From CAYNKA01 sp964397655 (GTDB lineage: Bacteria; Spirochaetota; Spirochaetia; DTKZ01), in the NCBI GenBank assembly GCA_964397655.1, contig CAYNKA010000001.1, positions 62,001 to 126,000 on the forward strand: a stretch of DNA of 64,000 bases, written 5' to 3'. Shown here piece after piece: positions 1 through 9,170 of this stretch. Position numbers and translations under genes: made by a program. Position 1 is the first letter of the stretch, and each line of letters begins with the position of its first letter. A model generated the notes under the pieces. That model saw only the letters and a list, made by a program, of their open reading frames with translations. It was not told where the DNA came from and searched no databases.

Positions 1-273
1 ATAAAGGATCCGAGAGTGACGACGATGATATCAATTTCGAACATCGAGGTTTCCAAGGATCTGTCGTATGCGAAGATCTACGTTTCATCCTACGAAAGCG
101 GCGATTCGCTGAGCGCCGCGGTCGAAGGGCTCAACCACGCTTCGGGTTTCATACAGTCGACCGTCGGCAAGAGGATCAAATTGAGACTGATGCCGAAACT
201 CAACTTCGTCGTGGATCATGCGATCGAAGAGGGTTTCCGGGTGAACGAGAAGATCAAGGAAGTGATGTCCTGA
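1..273 (+). CDS. rbfA: Ribosome-binding factor A, C-terminal part (cut by window edge)
   Basis: RbfA binds the 30S subunit during late maturation of 16S rRNA. The open frame runs in from the window edge, and its first residues (IKDPRV) match the conserved segment before the central strand of RbfA, followed by VSKDLSYAKIYVS, a family hallmark. Only about 90 residues are visible, so the N-terminal helix and true start lie upstream. Its stop shares one base with the truB ATG. The order rbfA-truB-ribF-rpsO-pnp is a classic bacterial arrangement and supports the call. An ATG at 25 is internal and not the start. Confidence 0.88.
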   Translation: MKDPRVTTMISISNIEVSKDLSYAKIYVSSYESGDSLSAAVEGLNHASGFIQSTVGKRIKLRLMPKLNFVVDHAIEEGFRVNEKIKEVMS

Positions 274-1148
274 TGCCCCATGGTGACGGACTCGTCCTTC
301 TCCGGAAACCGGCGGGCTTGACCTCGTTCTCCAGCTTGGAAGACATGAAACGCCGGCTCGGGACGAAGAGGATCGGACATACAGGTACGCTCGATAAATT
401 CGCCGAAGGTCTCCTTGTGGTTCTCGTGGGGAGATATACCAGGCTTGCCGAATATCTTTCCGGTCTGGACAAGAGATACACTGCAGGCATAGAATTCGGG
501 AGGGAGACGGACACCCTCGATCCCGAAGGGGAGACGGTGCGTGAAGCCCCGATTCCGACCATCGAGACCATTTCCGTCCGAATCCCCGAATTCGTAGGCG
601 ACATCGAACAACGACCACCGGAATTCTCGGCCGTTCACATCGACGGCGAACGGGCCTCCAAACGGAAACGGCGGGGGGAGTCTCCCGTGATGCCTGCCAG
701 GACGGTTTCGATAAGGAAGGTCTCTGTAGTCGATTGGAATCCACCGGTCCTGACGGTTGACGTCGCCTGCGGAAAGGGTACGTACATCAGGTCCCTCGCC
801 AGGGATATCGGCGAAGCCTGCGGGAGCTGCGCTTACCTGAGGAGTCTCGTACGAACCGAAGTAGGTCCATTCTCCCTGGACGAAGCGGTCGCCCACGGCG
901 AGTTTCAGCCGGAAAAGGACGTCGTACACGGAAGCGCACCGTTCAGACGGCTCGGGGATCAGGGCGTGCTCGTCGTGCAAGACCGGTTCATAGGCCGGAT
1001 GAGGCTGGGAGGGAAGATCGAAGGCGGCTTTTTCCTGAAGGAACCGACGGGGAAGGGCCCTTTCATAGTATTTTCGCAGCAAGACGAACTCGTCGCCTTC
1101 ATAGAAGGGTGCGAAGGAGCGTTCCGCTACAGGTTCGTGGCGGCATGA
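273..1148 (+). CDS. truB: tRNA pseudouridine-55 synthase TruB
   Basis: TruB converts U55 in the T-loop of tRNAs to pseudouridine. The 291-residue length is usual for the family. The catalytic motif GHTGTLDKFAEGLL is at residues 35-48 with the nucleophile Asp41; the common form of this motif has DP where this protein has DK. The KGTYIRSLARDIG motif follows near residue 168. A shortened PUA-like tail makes up the last 70 residues. The ATG overlaps the rbfA stop by one base (TGATG), so translation is probably coupled, and ribF starts 8 bases after the stop. Confidence 0.93.
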   Translation: MPHGDGLVLLRKPAGLTSFSSLEDMKRRLGTKRIGHTGTLDKFAEGLLVVLVGRYTRLAEYLSGLDKRYTAGIEFGRETDTLDPEGETVREAPIPTIETISVRIPEFVGDIEQRPPEFSAVHIDGERASKRKRRGESPVMPARTVSIRKVSVVDWNPPVLTVDVACGKGTYIRSLARDIGEACGSCAYLRSLVRTEVGPFSLDEAVAHGEFQPEKDVVHGSAPFRRLGDQGVLVVQDRFIGRMRLGGKIEGGFFLKEPTGKGPFIVFSQQDELVAFIEGCEGAFRYRFVAA

Positions 1149-1155
1149 AGACGAT

Positions 1156-1938
1156 ATGGAAATCCTCGAATGGGAAGGTCTTATCGAGCGATCGAGACCG
1201 GATTTCGGCCCGGTCGCTCTGACGATCGGCGTCTTCGACGGCGTGCACGTTGGGCATCAGTCTCTGTTGCGGAGAGTACTCTCGCGGAGAGACGAAAGGC
1301 CATGGGTGGTGACCTTCAGGACGAATCCTTCGAGAGTGCTTTTCCCGGACACGTACGCGGGCGATCTCATGACCCTAGGCCAGAAGACCGGAAAACTGGC
1401 CGCCTTCGGCGTCGAAGGGGCTGTCATTATTGACTTTTCCCGTGATTTTGGTAAACTGAAGGGAGCGGAATTTTTTTCCATGATATGGAAGAGCTTCCCC
1501 CTTCGTTATATTGCTCTGGGAGAAGATTTTCATTGCGGCTACAAGATGGACACGAATGCGGAAAAAGTACGGGAACTTCTGGAACCGCTCGACGTCCAGG
1601 TAGAGATAATTCCGCCGGTTTTTTACAGAAATGCCGTGGTAAGCAGCACGAGAATGCGAAGATCGGTTTTGAACGGCGATTTCCGGTCCGTTGAAGAGAT
1701 GTTGGGCCACCCGTATGTCGTGGATGCATCAGGTGCGACCGCTCGGACCGGAAAGGACAGGACGAGAATCGACAAGAGGAGCATTTCTCAGGTTCTTCCG
1801 ATGAGCGGAAGTTATCCCGTAGTTTTCAAGGGCCCGGAAGGAGAAAAAGAAGGGACCTTGCAGATAGATGAACACGATATTTCGTGGAATCATCGTGGCC
1901 AAGTTGAAGCCATACTATTTTCGCAGGAACGGATGTAA
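1156..1938 (+). CDS. ribF: RibF-like FAD synthetase without a recognisable riboflavin kinase domain
   Basis: The first 170 residues form the nucleotidyltransferase half of RibF, which adenylylates FMN to FAD. The HxGH-type motif [10 protein letters not shown] is at residues 25-34 and SSTRMR, matching the family SSTRIR, at 163-168. Bifunctional RibF is usually about 310 residues, with a C-terminal flavokinase domain carrying a G-PTAN motif. This protein has 260 residues and its last 90 show no such motif, so the kinase half looks shortened or degenerate. It could be a dedicated FAD synthetase or a remnant with altered function. It sits in its usual place between truB and rpsO. Confidence 0.82.
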   Translation: MEILEWEGLIERSRPDFGPVALTIGVFDGVHVGHQSLLRRVLSRRDERPWVVTFRTNPSRVLFPDTYAGDLMTLGQKTGKLAAFGVEGAVIIDFSRDFGKLKGAEFFSMIWKSFPLRYIALGEDFHCGYKMDTNAEKVRELLEPLDVQVEIIPPVFYRNAVVSSTRMRRSVLNGDFRSVEEMLGHPYVVDASGATARTGKDRTRIDKRSISQVLPMSGSYPVVFKGPEGEKEGTLQIDEHDISWNHRGQVEAILFSQERM

Positions 1939-1948
1939 GGAGAAAACA

Positions 1949-2218
1949 ATGTCTCTTAAAAAGGAAGACACCCTCAAGATTGTGAAAGATTTCGGTGCGA
2001 GCGAAAAGGATACCGGGCGCACCGACGTTCAGATTGCCCTTCTCACGAAAAGGATCGACGAGCTCACCGAACACCTCAAAGTTCAGAAAAAGGACCACGC
2101 TTCGAGGCGGGGTCTCCTGATCATGGTAGGCAAGAGGCGGAGCCTTTTGAAGTACCTCAAAAGGACCAATCTTGAGAAGTATCGCAAAATTCTCGAACAG
2201 TTGAACCTCAGAAAGTAA
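1949..2218 (+). CDS. rpsO: 30S ribosomal protein S15
   Basis: S15 binds the central domain of 16S rRNA early in 30S assembly. The 89-residue product has the family signature [16 protein letters not shown] and the [21 protein letters not shown] segment in short form. An in-frame ATG at 1868 lies inside ribF and would add a meaningless extension. The ATG at 1949 is preceded by AAGGAG at 1937-1942 and gives exactly the usual length. It starts 11 bases after ribF and is followed by pnp, the common rpsO-pnp pairing. Confidence 0.96.
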   Translation: MSLKKEDTLKIVKDFGASEKDTGRTDVQIALLTKRIDELTEHLKVQKKDHASRRGLLIMVGKRRSLLKYLKRTNLEKYRKILEQLNLRK

Positions 2219-2238
2219 AGTTAGAAAAAGGACAATAC

Positions 2239-4332
2239 ATGACCCAACAAGTTAAATACAGGATCGGGGACAAGGACCTCGTTCTGGAAACCGGAAGGAT
2301 GGCGAAACAGGCGAACGGCGCCGTATTCGCAACCTACGGCGGTTCCGCGGTCCTCGCCACGATCTGCTGCTCTGATAAGGACGTGGAAGGCCTCGATTAC
2401 GTCCCGCTCTCCGTGGAATACAACGAAAAGTTCTACGCCGCGGGAAAGATTCCCGGCGGCTTTCTGAAAAGAGAGGGCCGCCCCCGCGACAAGGAAATCC
2501 TCGTATCACGGCTCATCGACAGGCCGATGAGACCTCTCTTCGACAAGAAATTCAAACGGGAAATCCAGATCGTACCGACGACGGTGTCGACCGATCAGGT
2601 CAATCCTCCCGACATCCTCGCCATGATAGCCTCTTCGGCGGCCGTCGTCGTTTCCGACATTCCTTTCGGAGGACCGGTCGCCGCGGTACGGATTTGTTCC
2701 CTGAGCGGCGAGCTCATCGTCAATCCCACCTTCGAACAGATCGAAAAGTCGGAGCTCGACATCGTGGTAGCCGGAACTCAGGAAGGCATCACGATGGTCG
2801 AAGGCGGCGCCAAGGAGGTTCCCGAGGAGCTTCTTCTCTCGGCGCTGGAGAAGGCGGGAAAGACCATCACCGATCTCTGCGCCATCCAACTCGAGCTCAG
2901 GAAACTCGCTGGCAAGGAAAAGCTGCCGCTCAGCGCAGAAGCCGAACTGAAGCTGGACAACGAAAGCGATATCAGGGCCTACGTGACTCCGAGGATGGAG
3001 GAAGCCTGTTTCGTAAAAGGCAAGCACAATCGCGCGAAGGCGATCGGCCTGCTCCGCAACGAGACCCTGGATAAATTCAAGGAAACGATTCCGGAAACCC
3101 ACGGCAAGGTGTTCGACGGGCTCATGGAGGAAATCGAGGCCGAAGTCGTACGGAAATCGATTCTCGAACGGGGCGTCAGGACCGACGGCCGAGGACCCGA
3201 GGACATCAGGCAGATCACCTGCGAGGTGGACATCCTTCCGAGGACCCACGGTTCGGCCCTCTTCACCAGGGGCGAAACCCAGGCTCTCGCGGTGACGACG
3301 CTGGGAACCGTCTTCGACGAGCAGATCATGGACGACATCGAAGGCGACAAGCGGGAAAACTTCATGCTGCACTACAACTTCCCGCCCTTCTCGGTCGGCG
3401 AGACCGGAAGGCTCTCCACCGGAAGACGCGAAATCGGTCACGGTCATCTAGCCTATCGTGCGATCAGCGCCGTGCTTCCTGAGAAGAGCGCTTTCCCCTA
3501 CACGATCCGCATCGTTTCCGAAGTGCTCGAATCCAACGGGTCCTCATCCATGGCCACCGTCTGCGGCGGTACCCTTTCGCTCCTTCACGCAGGAGTTCCC
3601 CTCAAAAAGCCCGTAGCCGGAATCGCGATGGGACTCGTTCAGGAAGGGGACAAGACCGTGATCCTGAGCGACATCCTCGGGGAAGAGGACCATCTCGGCG
3701 ACATGGACTTCAAGGTAGCCGGTACGGAGAACGGAATAACCGGCTTCCAGATGGATATAAAGATTTCCGGAGTGAGTCCTGCGATCATGAAGCGGGCCAT
3801 GGAGCAGGCCAAGAAAGGCCGCCTCCACATCCTCGGCATCATGACGAAGACGATTTCTTCCCCGAACAAGGAGCTCTCCGAGTTCGCTCCGAGGATACTC
3901 AACTTCAGGATAGACACCGAGAAGATCGGTCTCGTGATCGGGCCGGGAGGGAAGAACATCAAGGGGATTTCCGAGAAATTCGACGTCAGCATCAACATTG
4001 AGAACGACGGCATGGTCACGATCTACAGCAAGGCGAAATCGAGCGGAGAAGGCGCGAAAGCGACGGTCATGAAGATGCTCGAGGAGCCCGAAGTGGGAAG
4101 GACCTACCAGGGTGTCGTTAGGCGCATCGTGGACTTCGGAGCCTTCATCGAGTTCCTTCCCGGCAAGGAAGGGCTTTGCCATATCTCGAAAATGGCGAAC
4201 AGAAGGATCAATTCGGTTTCGGAGGTCTTGAGCCTCAACCAGGAGGTTCCCGTCAAGATCCTGGAGATCGACAAGATGGGAAGGGTCAACCTAGGGCTCA
4301 TCCTGGATTCGAACAAGTCCTCGGACAAGTGA
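2239..4332 (+). CDS. pnp: Polyribonucleotide nucleotidyltransferase (PNPase)
   Basis: PNPase degrades RNA 3' to 5' using phosphate and takes part in mRNA turnover. The 697-residue protein has two RNase PH domains separated by a helical domain. The FFTRG-like motif appears as [10 protein letters not shown] near residue 340, and the second PH core contains [13 protein letters not shown] residues near 490. A KH domain ([14 protein letters not shown], about 565-580) and an S1 domain (about 620-690, containing [17 protein letters not shown]) follow. It starts 20 bases after rpsO with a weak AAGGAC site. A clear intrinsic terminator lies directly after it, ending the rbfA-pnp unit. Confidence 0.97.
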   Translation: MTQQVKYRIGDKDLVLETGRMAKQANGAVFATYGGSAVLATICCSDKDVEGLDYVPLSVEYNEKFYAAGKIPGGFLKREGRPRDKEILVSRLIDRPMRPLFDKKFKREIQIVPTTVSTDQVNPPDILAMIASSAAVVVSDIPFGGPVAAVRICSLSGELIVNPTFEQIEKSELDIVVAGTQEGITMVEGGAKEVPEELLLSALEKAGKTITDLCAIQLELRKLAGKEKLPLSAEAELKLDNESDIRAYVTPRMEEACFVKGKHNRAKAIGLLRNETLDKFKETIPETHGKVFDGLMEEIEAEVVRKSILERGVRTDGRGPEDIRQITCEVDILPRTHGSALFTRGETQALAVTTLGTVFDEQIMDDIEGDKRENFMLHYNFPPFSVGETGRLSTGRREIGHGHLAYRAISAVLPEKSAFPYTIRIVSEVLESNGSSSMATVCGGTLSLLHAGVPLKKPVAGIAMGLVQEGDKTVILSDILGEEDHLGDMDFKVAGTENGITGFQMDIKISGVSPAIMKRAMEQAKKGRLHILGIMTKTISSPNKELSEFAPRILNFRIDTEKIGLVIGPGGKNIKGISEKFDVSINIENDGMVTIYSKAKSSGEGAKATVMKMLEEPEVGRTYQGVVRRIVDFGAFIEFLPGKEGLCHISKMANRRINSVSEVLSLNQEVPVKILEIDKMGRVNLGLILDSNKSSDK

Positions 4333-4336
4333 CGTG

Positions 4337-4366
4337 AAAGGCCATCGGATGACGATGGCCTTTTTT
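4337..4366 (+). terminator. Intrinsic terminator after pnp
   Basis: An 11-bp perfect stem (AAAGGCCATCG at 4337-4347 with CGATGGCCTTT at 4353-4363) closes a 5-base loop and runs into a T tract. It lies between the pnp stop and the dut start. Some readthrough into dut is likely because no dut promoter is evident. Confidence 0.9.
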
Positions 4367-4380
4367 CGAAAGGCCGGAGA

Positions 4381-4815
4381 ATGAAACGCATTGTGGTTCC
4401 TTGCGTGTGCAGTGAAGAAATGAAGCCTTTCTACGCCTCCGAATTCGCCGCAGGCGCCGATCTTAAGGCTTCGAACGACGAACAAATTTCGGTCGGGCCC
4501 GGCGAATTCGCGACTGTCCCCACCGGTCTCCGGCTCTCCATTCCTGTTGGATTCGAGGGGCAGGTGCGGCCCCGTTCGGGGTTGGCGTTCAAGCACGGCG
4601 TCACGGTTCTCAACGCTCCGGGAACCATAGACGCGGATTACCGCGGCGAAGTGAAGGTCGTCCTCGTCAATCATGGGAAAAAGCCTTTTCTCGTCAATCG
4701 CGGAGACAGGATCGCCCAGCTGATTATCTCCGAGGTTGTTACCGCGGATTTCGAGAGATGCGCGGATCTGGACGAATCGAACCGCGGCTCCGGAGGATTC
4801 GGGTCGACCGGGTGA
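4381..4815 (+). CDS. dut: dUTP diphosphatase (dUTPase)
   Basis: Dut hydrolyses dUTP to dUMP and pyrophosphate, keeping uracil out of DNA and supplying dUMP for thymidylate. The 144-residue length fits the trimeric family. Conserved motifs are present in order: ASEFAAGADLKA (motif 1), RPRSGLAFKHG (motif 2, near residue 64), GTIDADYRGEV (motif 3, with the catalytic Asp), DRIAQLII (motif 4) and RGSGGFGSTG (motif 5, the mobile P-loop-like tail). The ATG follows GGCCGGAGA. The stop overlaps the GTG of the next gene (GTGA), tying dut to the permease genes. Confidence 0.95.
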   Translation: MKRIVVPCVCSEEMKPFYASEFAAGADLKASNDEQISVGPGEFATVPTGLRLSIPVGFEGQVRPRSGLAFKHGVTVLNAPGTIDADYRGEVKVVLVNHGKKPFLVNRGDRIAQLIISEVVTADFERCADLDESNRGSGGFGSTG

Positions 4816-6089
4816 AAGGGTCCTATTCTCGGATAACCGCATACGTCGGAAAGGAATTCGTATTCTCCTGTTTGGTCTCCTTCCTGTTCTTCTTCTGCAT
4901 CTTTTTCATAAACCAGATGCTTCTCCTCGCGGAGGAGATCCTGTCCAAGAAGGTCCCGTTCCAGGACGTCGCTCTGCTGATCATCTATTCGCTTCCGTCC
5001 ATCATCGCGCTTTCGTTTCCGTTCGCGACGTTGGTGGGAGGTCTCATGGCCGTCGGAAAATTCTCCTCGGCCAACGAGATCATAGCCTTCCAGGCCTCAG
5101 GCATCTCCCTGATGAGGATTTTCTTCCCGTTCGTCGTGTTGAGCGTGGTATTCTCGTGCGTATCCTTCGTCATGAACGATTACTACCTCCCGCTCAGCAC
5201 GCTCAAATTCGGCCGCCTGTACAGGAAGATGCTGTATTCGCATCCGGAACTCGAAATGGAAAGTTACTCCATAAAGAATTTCCAGGAGAGCATCATCGCC
5301 ACGGGCAGGGTGGAGCACGACGTGATCAACAGCCTTCTCATCGTCGACAAGGAACCCGACGGCAACAAGCGGATCATATCGGCCTCACGGGCAGACATCG
5401 ATAAATCGATTGAAGGCGTCGTGAGCCTCCGTTTGAAGAATGTGGTCGTTCATTCCATAGACAGAAAGGAGAAGGACAAGTACACGTATTCGTTTGCAGA
5501 CAGTCTTACCTACAACATCCTGCTTAGGAACATATCCTTGACCTTCAGGAATCCGGGTCCGCGGGAAATGAGTTCCTACGACGTGTACAAGGAAATCGTC
5601 AGCAAAAGAAAAGAACTCAAAAAACGCGAGTCGGAGCACGAGCAGGCGATCGCCGGTCTCGGGTACAGGTACGGACTCGAATACGCATCGGCGGTCAAAA
5701 GGCTGTTCGCCGGGGAAATCGGCTACCAGAACGCTCAGGAAGCGTTGAAAAGAACGCTTGCCGAGCTGGACGCGGAGAAGGAGCGCGAGATGACGGACCG
5801 GTCGCTCCAGCTCCATCTCATCGAGTTCTATAAAAAATTCTCCATCCCGTTCGGATGCATGGTCTTCATTTTCCTAGCTTTCCCGATCGGGCTCTTCACG
5901 AAGAAGAGCGGAAGATCGATGGGTTTCGGTATCGGCCTCTTCGTCTCGATATTCTACTGGGGGCTCATGGTGGCGGGACAGACGCTCGGGATCCGTTCGA
6001 ATTTCTCCCCCTTCCTTTCCATGTGGATACCCGATGCGGTCATCCTCGCGATCGGCGGAGCGGCCTTCCTCGTGAGGCGAGTGAGATGA
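4812..6089 (+). CDS. lptF: LptF/LptG (YjgP/YjgQ) family permease, first copy
   Basis: Members of this family are the membrane subunits of the LptBFG complex that extracts lipopolysaccharide from the inner membrane. The 425-residue protein has two N-terminal transmembrane segments (about 17-40 and 55-85), a third near 100-125, a large periplasmic part and a C-terminal helix cluster, the expected layout. The GTG at 4812 gives a GTGA overlap with dut; an upstream in-frame ATG at 4758 would overlap dut by 58 bases and adds a charged, non-membrane extension. No LptB ATPase gene is nearby. Many spirochaetes lack classical LPS, so the transported glycolipid is uncertain. Confidence 0.85.
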   Translation: MKGSYSRITAYVGKEFVFSCLVSFLFFFCIFFINQMLLLAEEILSKKVPFQDVALLIIYSLPSIIALSFPFATLVGGLMAVGKFSSANEIIAFQASGISLMRIFFPFVVLSVVFSCVSFVMNDYYLPLSTLKFGRLYRKMLYSHPELEMESYSIKNFQESIIATGRVEHDVINSLLIVDKEPDGNKRIISASRADIDKSIEGVVSLRLKNVVVHSIDRKEKDKYTYSFADSLTYNILLRNISLTFRNPGPREMSSYDVYKEIVSKRKELKKRESEHEQAIAGLGYRYGLEYASAVKRLFAGEIGYQNAQEALKRTLAELDAEKEREMTDRSLQLHLIEFYKKFSIPFGCMVFIFLAFPIGLFTKKSGRSMGFGIGLFVSIFYWGLMVAGQTLGIRSNFSPFLSMWIPDAVILAIGGAAFLVRRVR

Positions 6090-7159
6090 AGACTCTCTAT
6101 AGAATGACGGCCATGACGTTGATTCCCGTTTTCTTCGTATCACTTTCCTTTTTCGTCCTTCTTCTCGAAATGGTGGACCTTTTCTCGAACCTGTGGAGAT
6201 ATCTCAATCAGGACGTTTCCCTTGCGAACATCCTCCTGATACAGACCCTCTATCTTCCCAAATGCGTCTCCTATTCCATCCCCATCGCCCTCCTGTTCAG
6301 CATCGCCTACAGCCTCGGGGAGTTCTACAGCAAGAACGAGCTTATAGCGGTGTTCGGAGCCGGCGTTTCCCTTTACCGCTTCATCGTTCCGATGCTCGCG
6401 CTCGGCTTCTTCCTTTCCTTCGCGGGTTTCTTTTTCGAGGAATCGCTGGTCATTGAAACGTACAAGGACAAGAACTCCCTGGTGAATACCGTGTTGAACG
6501 CGAATACGACCTTCAGCAATTCCAACATAACCATCCTCGGCGACGATGCCAGGTTCGTTTATCATGCGGAATACTACAACGATCAGAACAAGACGCTTTC
6601 CAACCTCATTGCGGTAAAGCGGGACAAGGAAGGAAATTTCGTCGAGAGGATCGACGCCGAATCCGCGGTCTGGAAAAATACGGCATGGGAGCTATCGCGG
6701 GTGAGGATCTTCACCCTGAGAGAAGGGGTCATAGAGGAAAAGGAAGAGCAGACTCTCAGCGACCCAGAAATAGACGTTCCTCCGGATAGTTTCAGAAGGA
6801 TCACGAGGAAAATCGAAGAGATGTCCGCAATCGATGCGAGAACCTGGATCGAGACGCTCAAGAGGGCGGGTTTGCCGTACCGCGAGGCGCTCACGGAGTA
6901 CTATAAGAAATTCAGTTTCGCCCTGGCTCCACTTATCGTCGCGTTCTTGTCGAGCGCCTTGGGTGGCTGGTTCAGGAAAAACATCCTGCTCATGAGCCTG
7001 CTTTCCAGTCTTGTGCTGTCGGTGATATATTACGTTTCGCAGATGCTGCTCGTGCTCCTCGCGAAACTGGGTTATGTGGCCCCGATCATGGGGGCCTGGG
7101 CCGCCTTCTTCATCTTCATGGCGGCCGGATTTCTTCTCATGCGAACGGCGAGAACGTGA
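6086..7159 (+). CDS. lptG: LptF/LptG (YjgP/YjgQ) family permease, second copy
   Basis: This 357-residue protein is the partner of the preceding permease, and the two would form the heterodimeric membrane part of an Lpt-type exporter. It shows an N-terminal hydrophobic helix (about 8-32), helices near 55-75 and 95-120, a soluble middle part and a C-terminal cluster of three helices from about 275. The ATG at 6086 overlaps the stop of the first copy as ATGA. The frame is open further upstream, but that region lies inside lptF and is not membrane-like. It ends in a GTGA overlap with tgt. Confidence 0.85.
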   Translation: MKTLYRMTAMTLIPVFFVSLSFFVLLLEMVDLFSNLWRYLNQDVSLANILLIQTLYLPKCVSYSIPIALLFSIAYSLGEFYSKNELIAVFGAGVSLYRFIVPMLALGFFLSFAGFFFEESLVIETYKDKNSLVNTVLNANTTFSNSNITILGDDARFVYHAEYYNDQNKTLSNLIAVKRDKEGNFVERIDAESAVWKNTAWELSRVRIFTLREGVIEEKEEQTLSDPEIDVPPDSFRRITRKIEEMSAIDARTWIETLKRAGLPYREALTEYYKKFSFALAPLIVAFLSSALGGWFRKNILLMSLLSSLVLSVIYYVSQMLLVLLAKLGYVAPIMGAWAAFFIFMAAGFLLMRTART

Positions 7160-8301
7160 CGATGAACAAGGACGAAAACATTTTCAAGGTGATCGGAGAA
7201 GACGGAAAGACGAGGGCGAGACGAGGAATGCTCGCCCTGCCGCACGGCGACGTCGAGACGCCGGTATTCATGCCGGTCGGCACGAACGGAACCGTTAAGG
7301 CCATAACGCACGCGGATCTCGAATCGATGGGATTCTCCCTCATCCTCGGCAACACCTACCATCTTTACCTTCGTCCGGGAACGGAGGTCATTGAGAAATA
7401 CGGCGGACTCCATCGGTTCTCCACATGGAAAGGGAACATCCTGACGGATTCCGGCGGTTTCCAGGTTTTCTCCCTCGCTCCGTTCCGCAAGATAAGACCC
7501 GAGGGAGTCCGGTTCCGATCCCACATCGACGGCTCGTACCACGAATTGAGTCCGGAGCGGGTCGTGGAGATCCAACGAATCATCGGAAGCGACGTGCTCA
7601 TGCCGCTCGACGTATGCACCTCCCCGGGCATCACCTACAAAGAGGCTTCGAAGGCCTGCGACATCACTTCGCAATGGGCGAAGAGGAGCAGGGACGCATG
7701 GGATAAAATCCCCGGAGATTTCGAGGGAAAACTCTTCGGGATCGTCCAAGGAAATTTCTTCGAAGATCTCAGGCGGCGAAGCGTCGAGGAAATAGCGGCG
7801 CTGGATCTTCCGGGAATCGCCATCGGGGGCCTGTCCGTTGGAGAATCCTTCGCGGAGTTCGAAGATCTGCTCGAATTCACGGCAGGTCTGCTTCCGAGGG
7901 AAAAACCTCATTATCTCATGGGAATAGGGACGCCCGAATACATCCTCGCCGCCGTGGAGAACGGCATCGACATGTTCGATTGCGTTTTTCCTACCCGCAT
8001 CGCGAGGAACGGCACGGTCTTCACGTCGACGGGACGGATCGCGCTCAAGAAGGATGTCCATGCTTTCGCCGACGAGCCGATCGATTCGTCGTGCGGATGC
8101 GCGGTGTGCAGGACTTATTCGCGGGGCTATTTGAGGCACCTTTTCAAATGCCAGGAAATCCTCGGACCGATGCTCGCGACTCATCACAATCTCGCGTACC
8201 TTCGGAATTTCGTGGACAGGATCAAGGCGAGCATCACCGACGGAACCTTTTCGGAATTCAAGCGAACCTTTCTCGCCGTCTGGGAAGGTCCCGCGCGATG
8301 A
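7156..8301 (+). CDS. tgt: tRNA-guanine transglycosylase (queuine tRNA-ribosyltransferase)
   Basis: Tgt exchanges the guanine at position 34 of certain tRNAs for preQ1 on the way to queuosine. The 381-residue length is typical. Visible motifs are DSGGFQVFSL near residue 96, which contains an active-site Asp, the GGLSVGE substrate loop near 219, DCVFPTRIARNGTVFT near 275 with the nucleophilic Asp region, and a zinc site of the form CGCAVC followed by a distal His near residue 340. GTG at 7156 gives a GTGA overlap with lptG; ATG at 7162 is an almost equivalent alternative start. No queC/D/E or preQ1 genes are in the window. Confidence 0.95.
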   Translation: MTMNKDENIFKVIGEDGKTRARRGMLALPHGDVETPVFMPVGTNGTVKAITHADLESMGFSLILGNTYHLYLRPGTEVIEKYGGLHRFSTWKGNILTDSGGFQVFSLAPFRKIRPEGVRFRSHIDGSYHELSPERVVEIQRIIGSDVLMPLDVCTSPGITYKEASKACDITSQWAKRSRDAWDKIPGDFEGKLFGIVQGNFFEDLRRRSVEEIAALDLPGIAIGGLSVGESFAEFEDLLEFTAGLLPREKPHYLMGIGTPEYILAAVENGIDMFDCVFPTRIARNGTVFTSTGRIALKKDVHAFADEPIDSSCGCAVCRTYSRGYLRHLFKCQEILGPMLATHHNLAYLRNFVDRIKASITDGTFSEFKRTFLAVWEGPAR

Positions 8302-8393
8302 TCCCCCATTTCCGGGCCGGGATCTACACCCACCGTCGCCTTCTGCCGAAAATACGTTGTGCGGATAATAAAGGCTTCATTTCGGAGGTACCC

Positions 8394-9170
8394 ATGGTTT
8401 CGCGGACGATGACGACGCTCGTAGCTTTTTTTATAGGAACGATCGGCCTATGGGGGGCGGACAACGATTCCGTTAAATTCATTCCCGGATCGTCCCAGCA
8501 GATTCGAGCAGTAAGCACGGCTCTGAATTTCGTCGGCACTCCCTACAAGCTCGGCGGGACCGACGAAAAGGGATTCGACTGCTCCGGACTCGTCAATGCA
8601 TCGCTGCACGATCTCGTAACCGGCGTCCTGCCGAGAACGAGTCGGGAACTTTTTCTCGTCGGGAAAAGCATCGACGGTCCGTTGCTGCCCGGAGACCTCG
8701 TCTTCTTCGACACGAGCGGAGGCCCTTCACACGTGGGGATCTTCTCCGGAGAAGGACATTTCATTCATGCGGCCTCCGAAGGACCCAAGACCGGCGTCAT
8801 CGTCTCCTCGCTATCTGAGAGTTACTACAGGACGAGGTACCTGGGGGCTCGAAGAATTCTCGCTTGGTCCATGCCGACGTTCCAGCTGACGCCCGGCCCG
8901 AAGAAGGAGAAGACGGGATTCCCCAGGAAGTTCGCTCCTGAAACCCCCCTGGGATTCCGAGTTCTTCCGGTAGAAGGCAGTTCGTCCGCCTGGAAACTCA
9001 CGCTGACCTTGAACGGGGAAGCCTATATGACGAAGAGGATGAAATTGGACCGGATCTCGGGAGGATTCGTCTGGATCGTGACGCAGTCCGGAAAATGGGA
9101 GCTGAACATGATCGACGAGGCAAACACGAATTCCGTGGCTCTCTCGTTTTCGGTAGAGGCTTCCGAGTGA
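8394..9170 (+). CDS. Exported NlpC/P60 family peptidoglycan endopeptidase
   Basis: The first 22 residues form a signal peptide ending near GLWGA. An NlpC/P60 cysteine peptidase domain follows: the catalytic Cys sits in FDCSGLV (near residue 64), the catalytic His in PSHVGIF, and the third polar residue in the HAASEGP region. Such enzymes cleave peptide stems of peptidoglycan in the periplasm. The last 90 residues form a separate beta-rich tail of unknown role. The ATG at 8394 has GGAGG at 8384-8388; in-frame sequence upstream lies inside tgt and is not coding. The 92-base gap after tgt has no clear promoter. The stop overlaps murJ. Confidence 0.87.
   Translation: MVSRTMTTLVAFFIGTIGLWGADNDSVKFIPGSSQQIRAVSTALNFVGTPYKLGGTDEKGFDCSGLVNASLHDLVTGVLPRTSRELFLVGKSIDGPLLPGDLVFFDTSGGPSHVGIFSGEGHFIHAASEGPKTGVIVSSLSESYYRTRYLGARRILAWSMPTFQLTPGPKKEKTGFPRKFAPETPLGFRVLPVEGSSSAWKLTLTLNGEAYMTKRMKLDRISGGFVWIVTQSGKWELNMIDEANTNSVALSFSVEASE

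Noticed and set aside
4758..4811. Upstream extension of the first LptF/LptG-type permease
   Set aside because: It lies inside dut, is charged and unlike the membrane family start. GTG at 4812 with a GTGA overlap is better.
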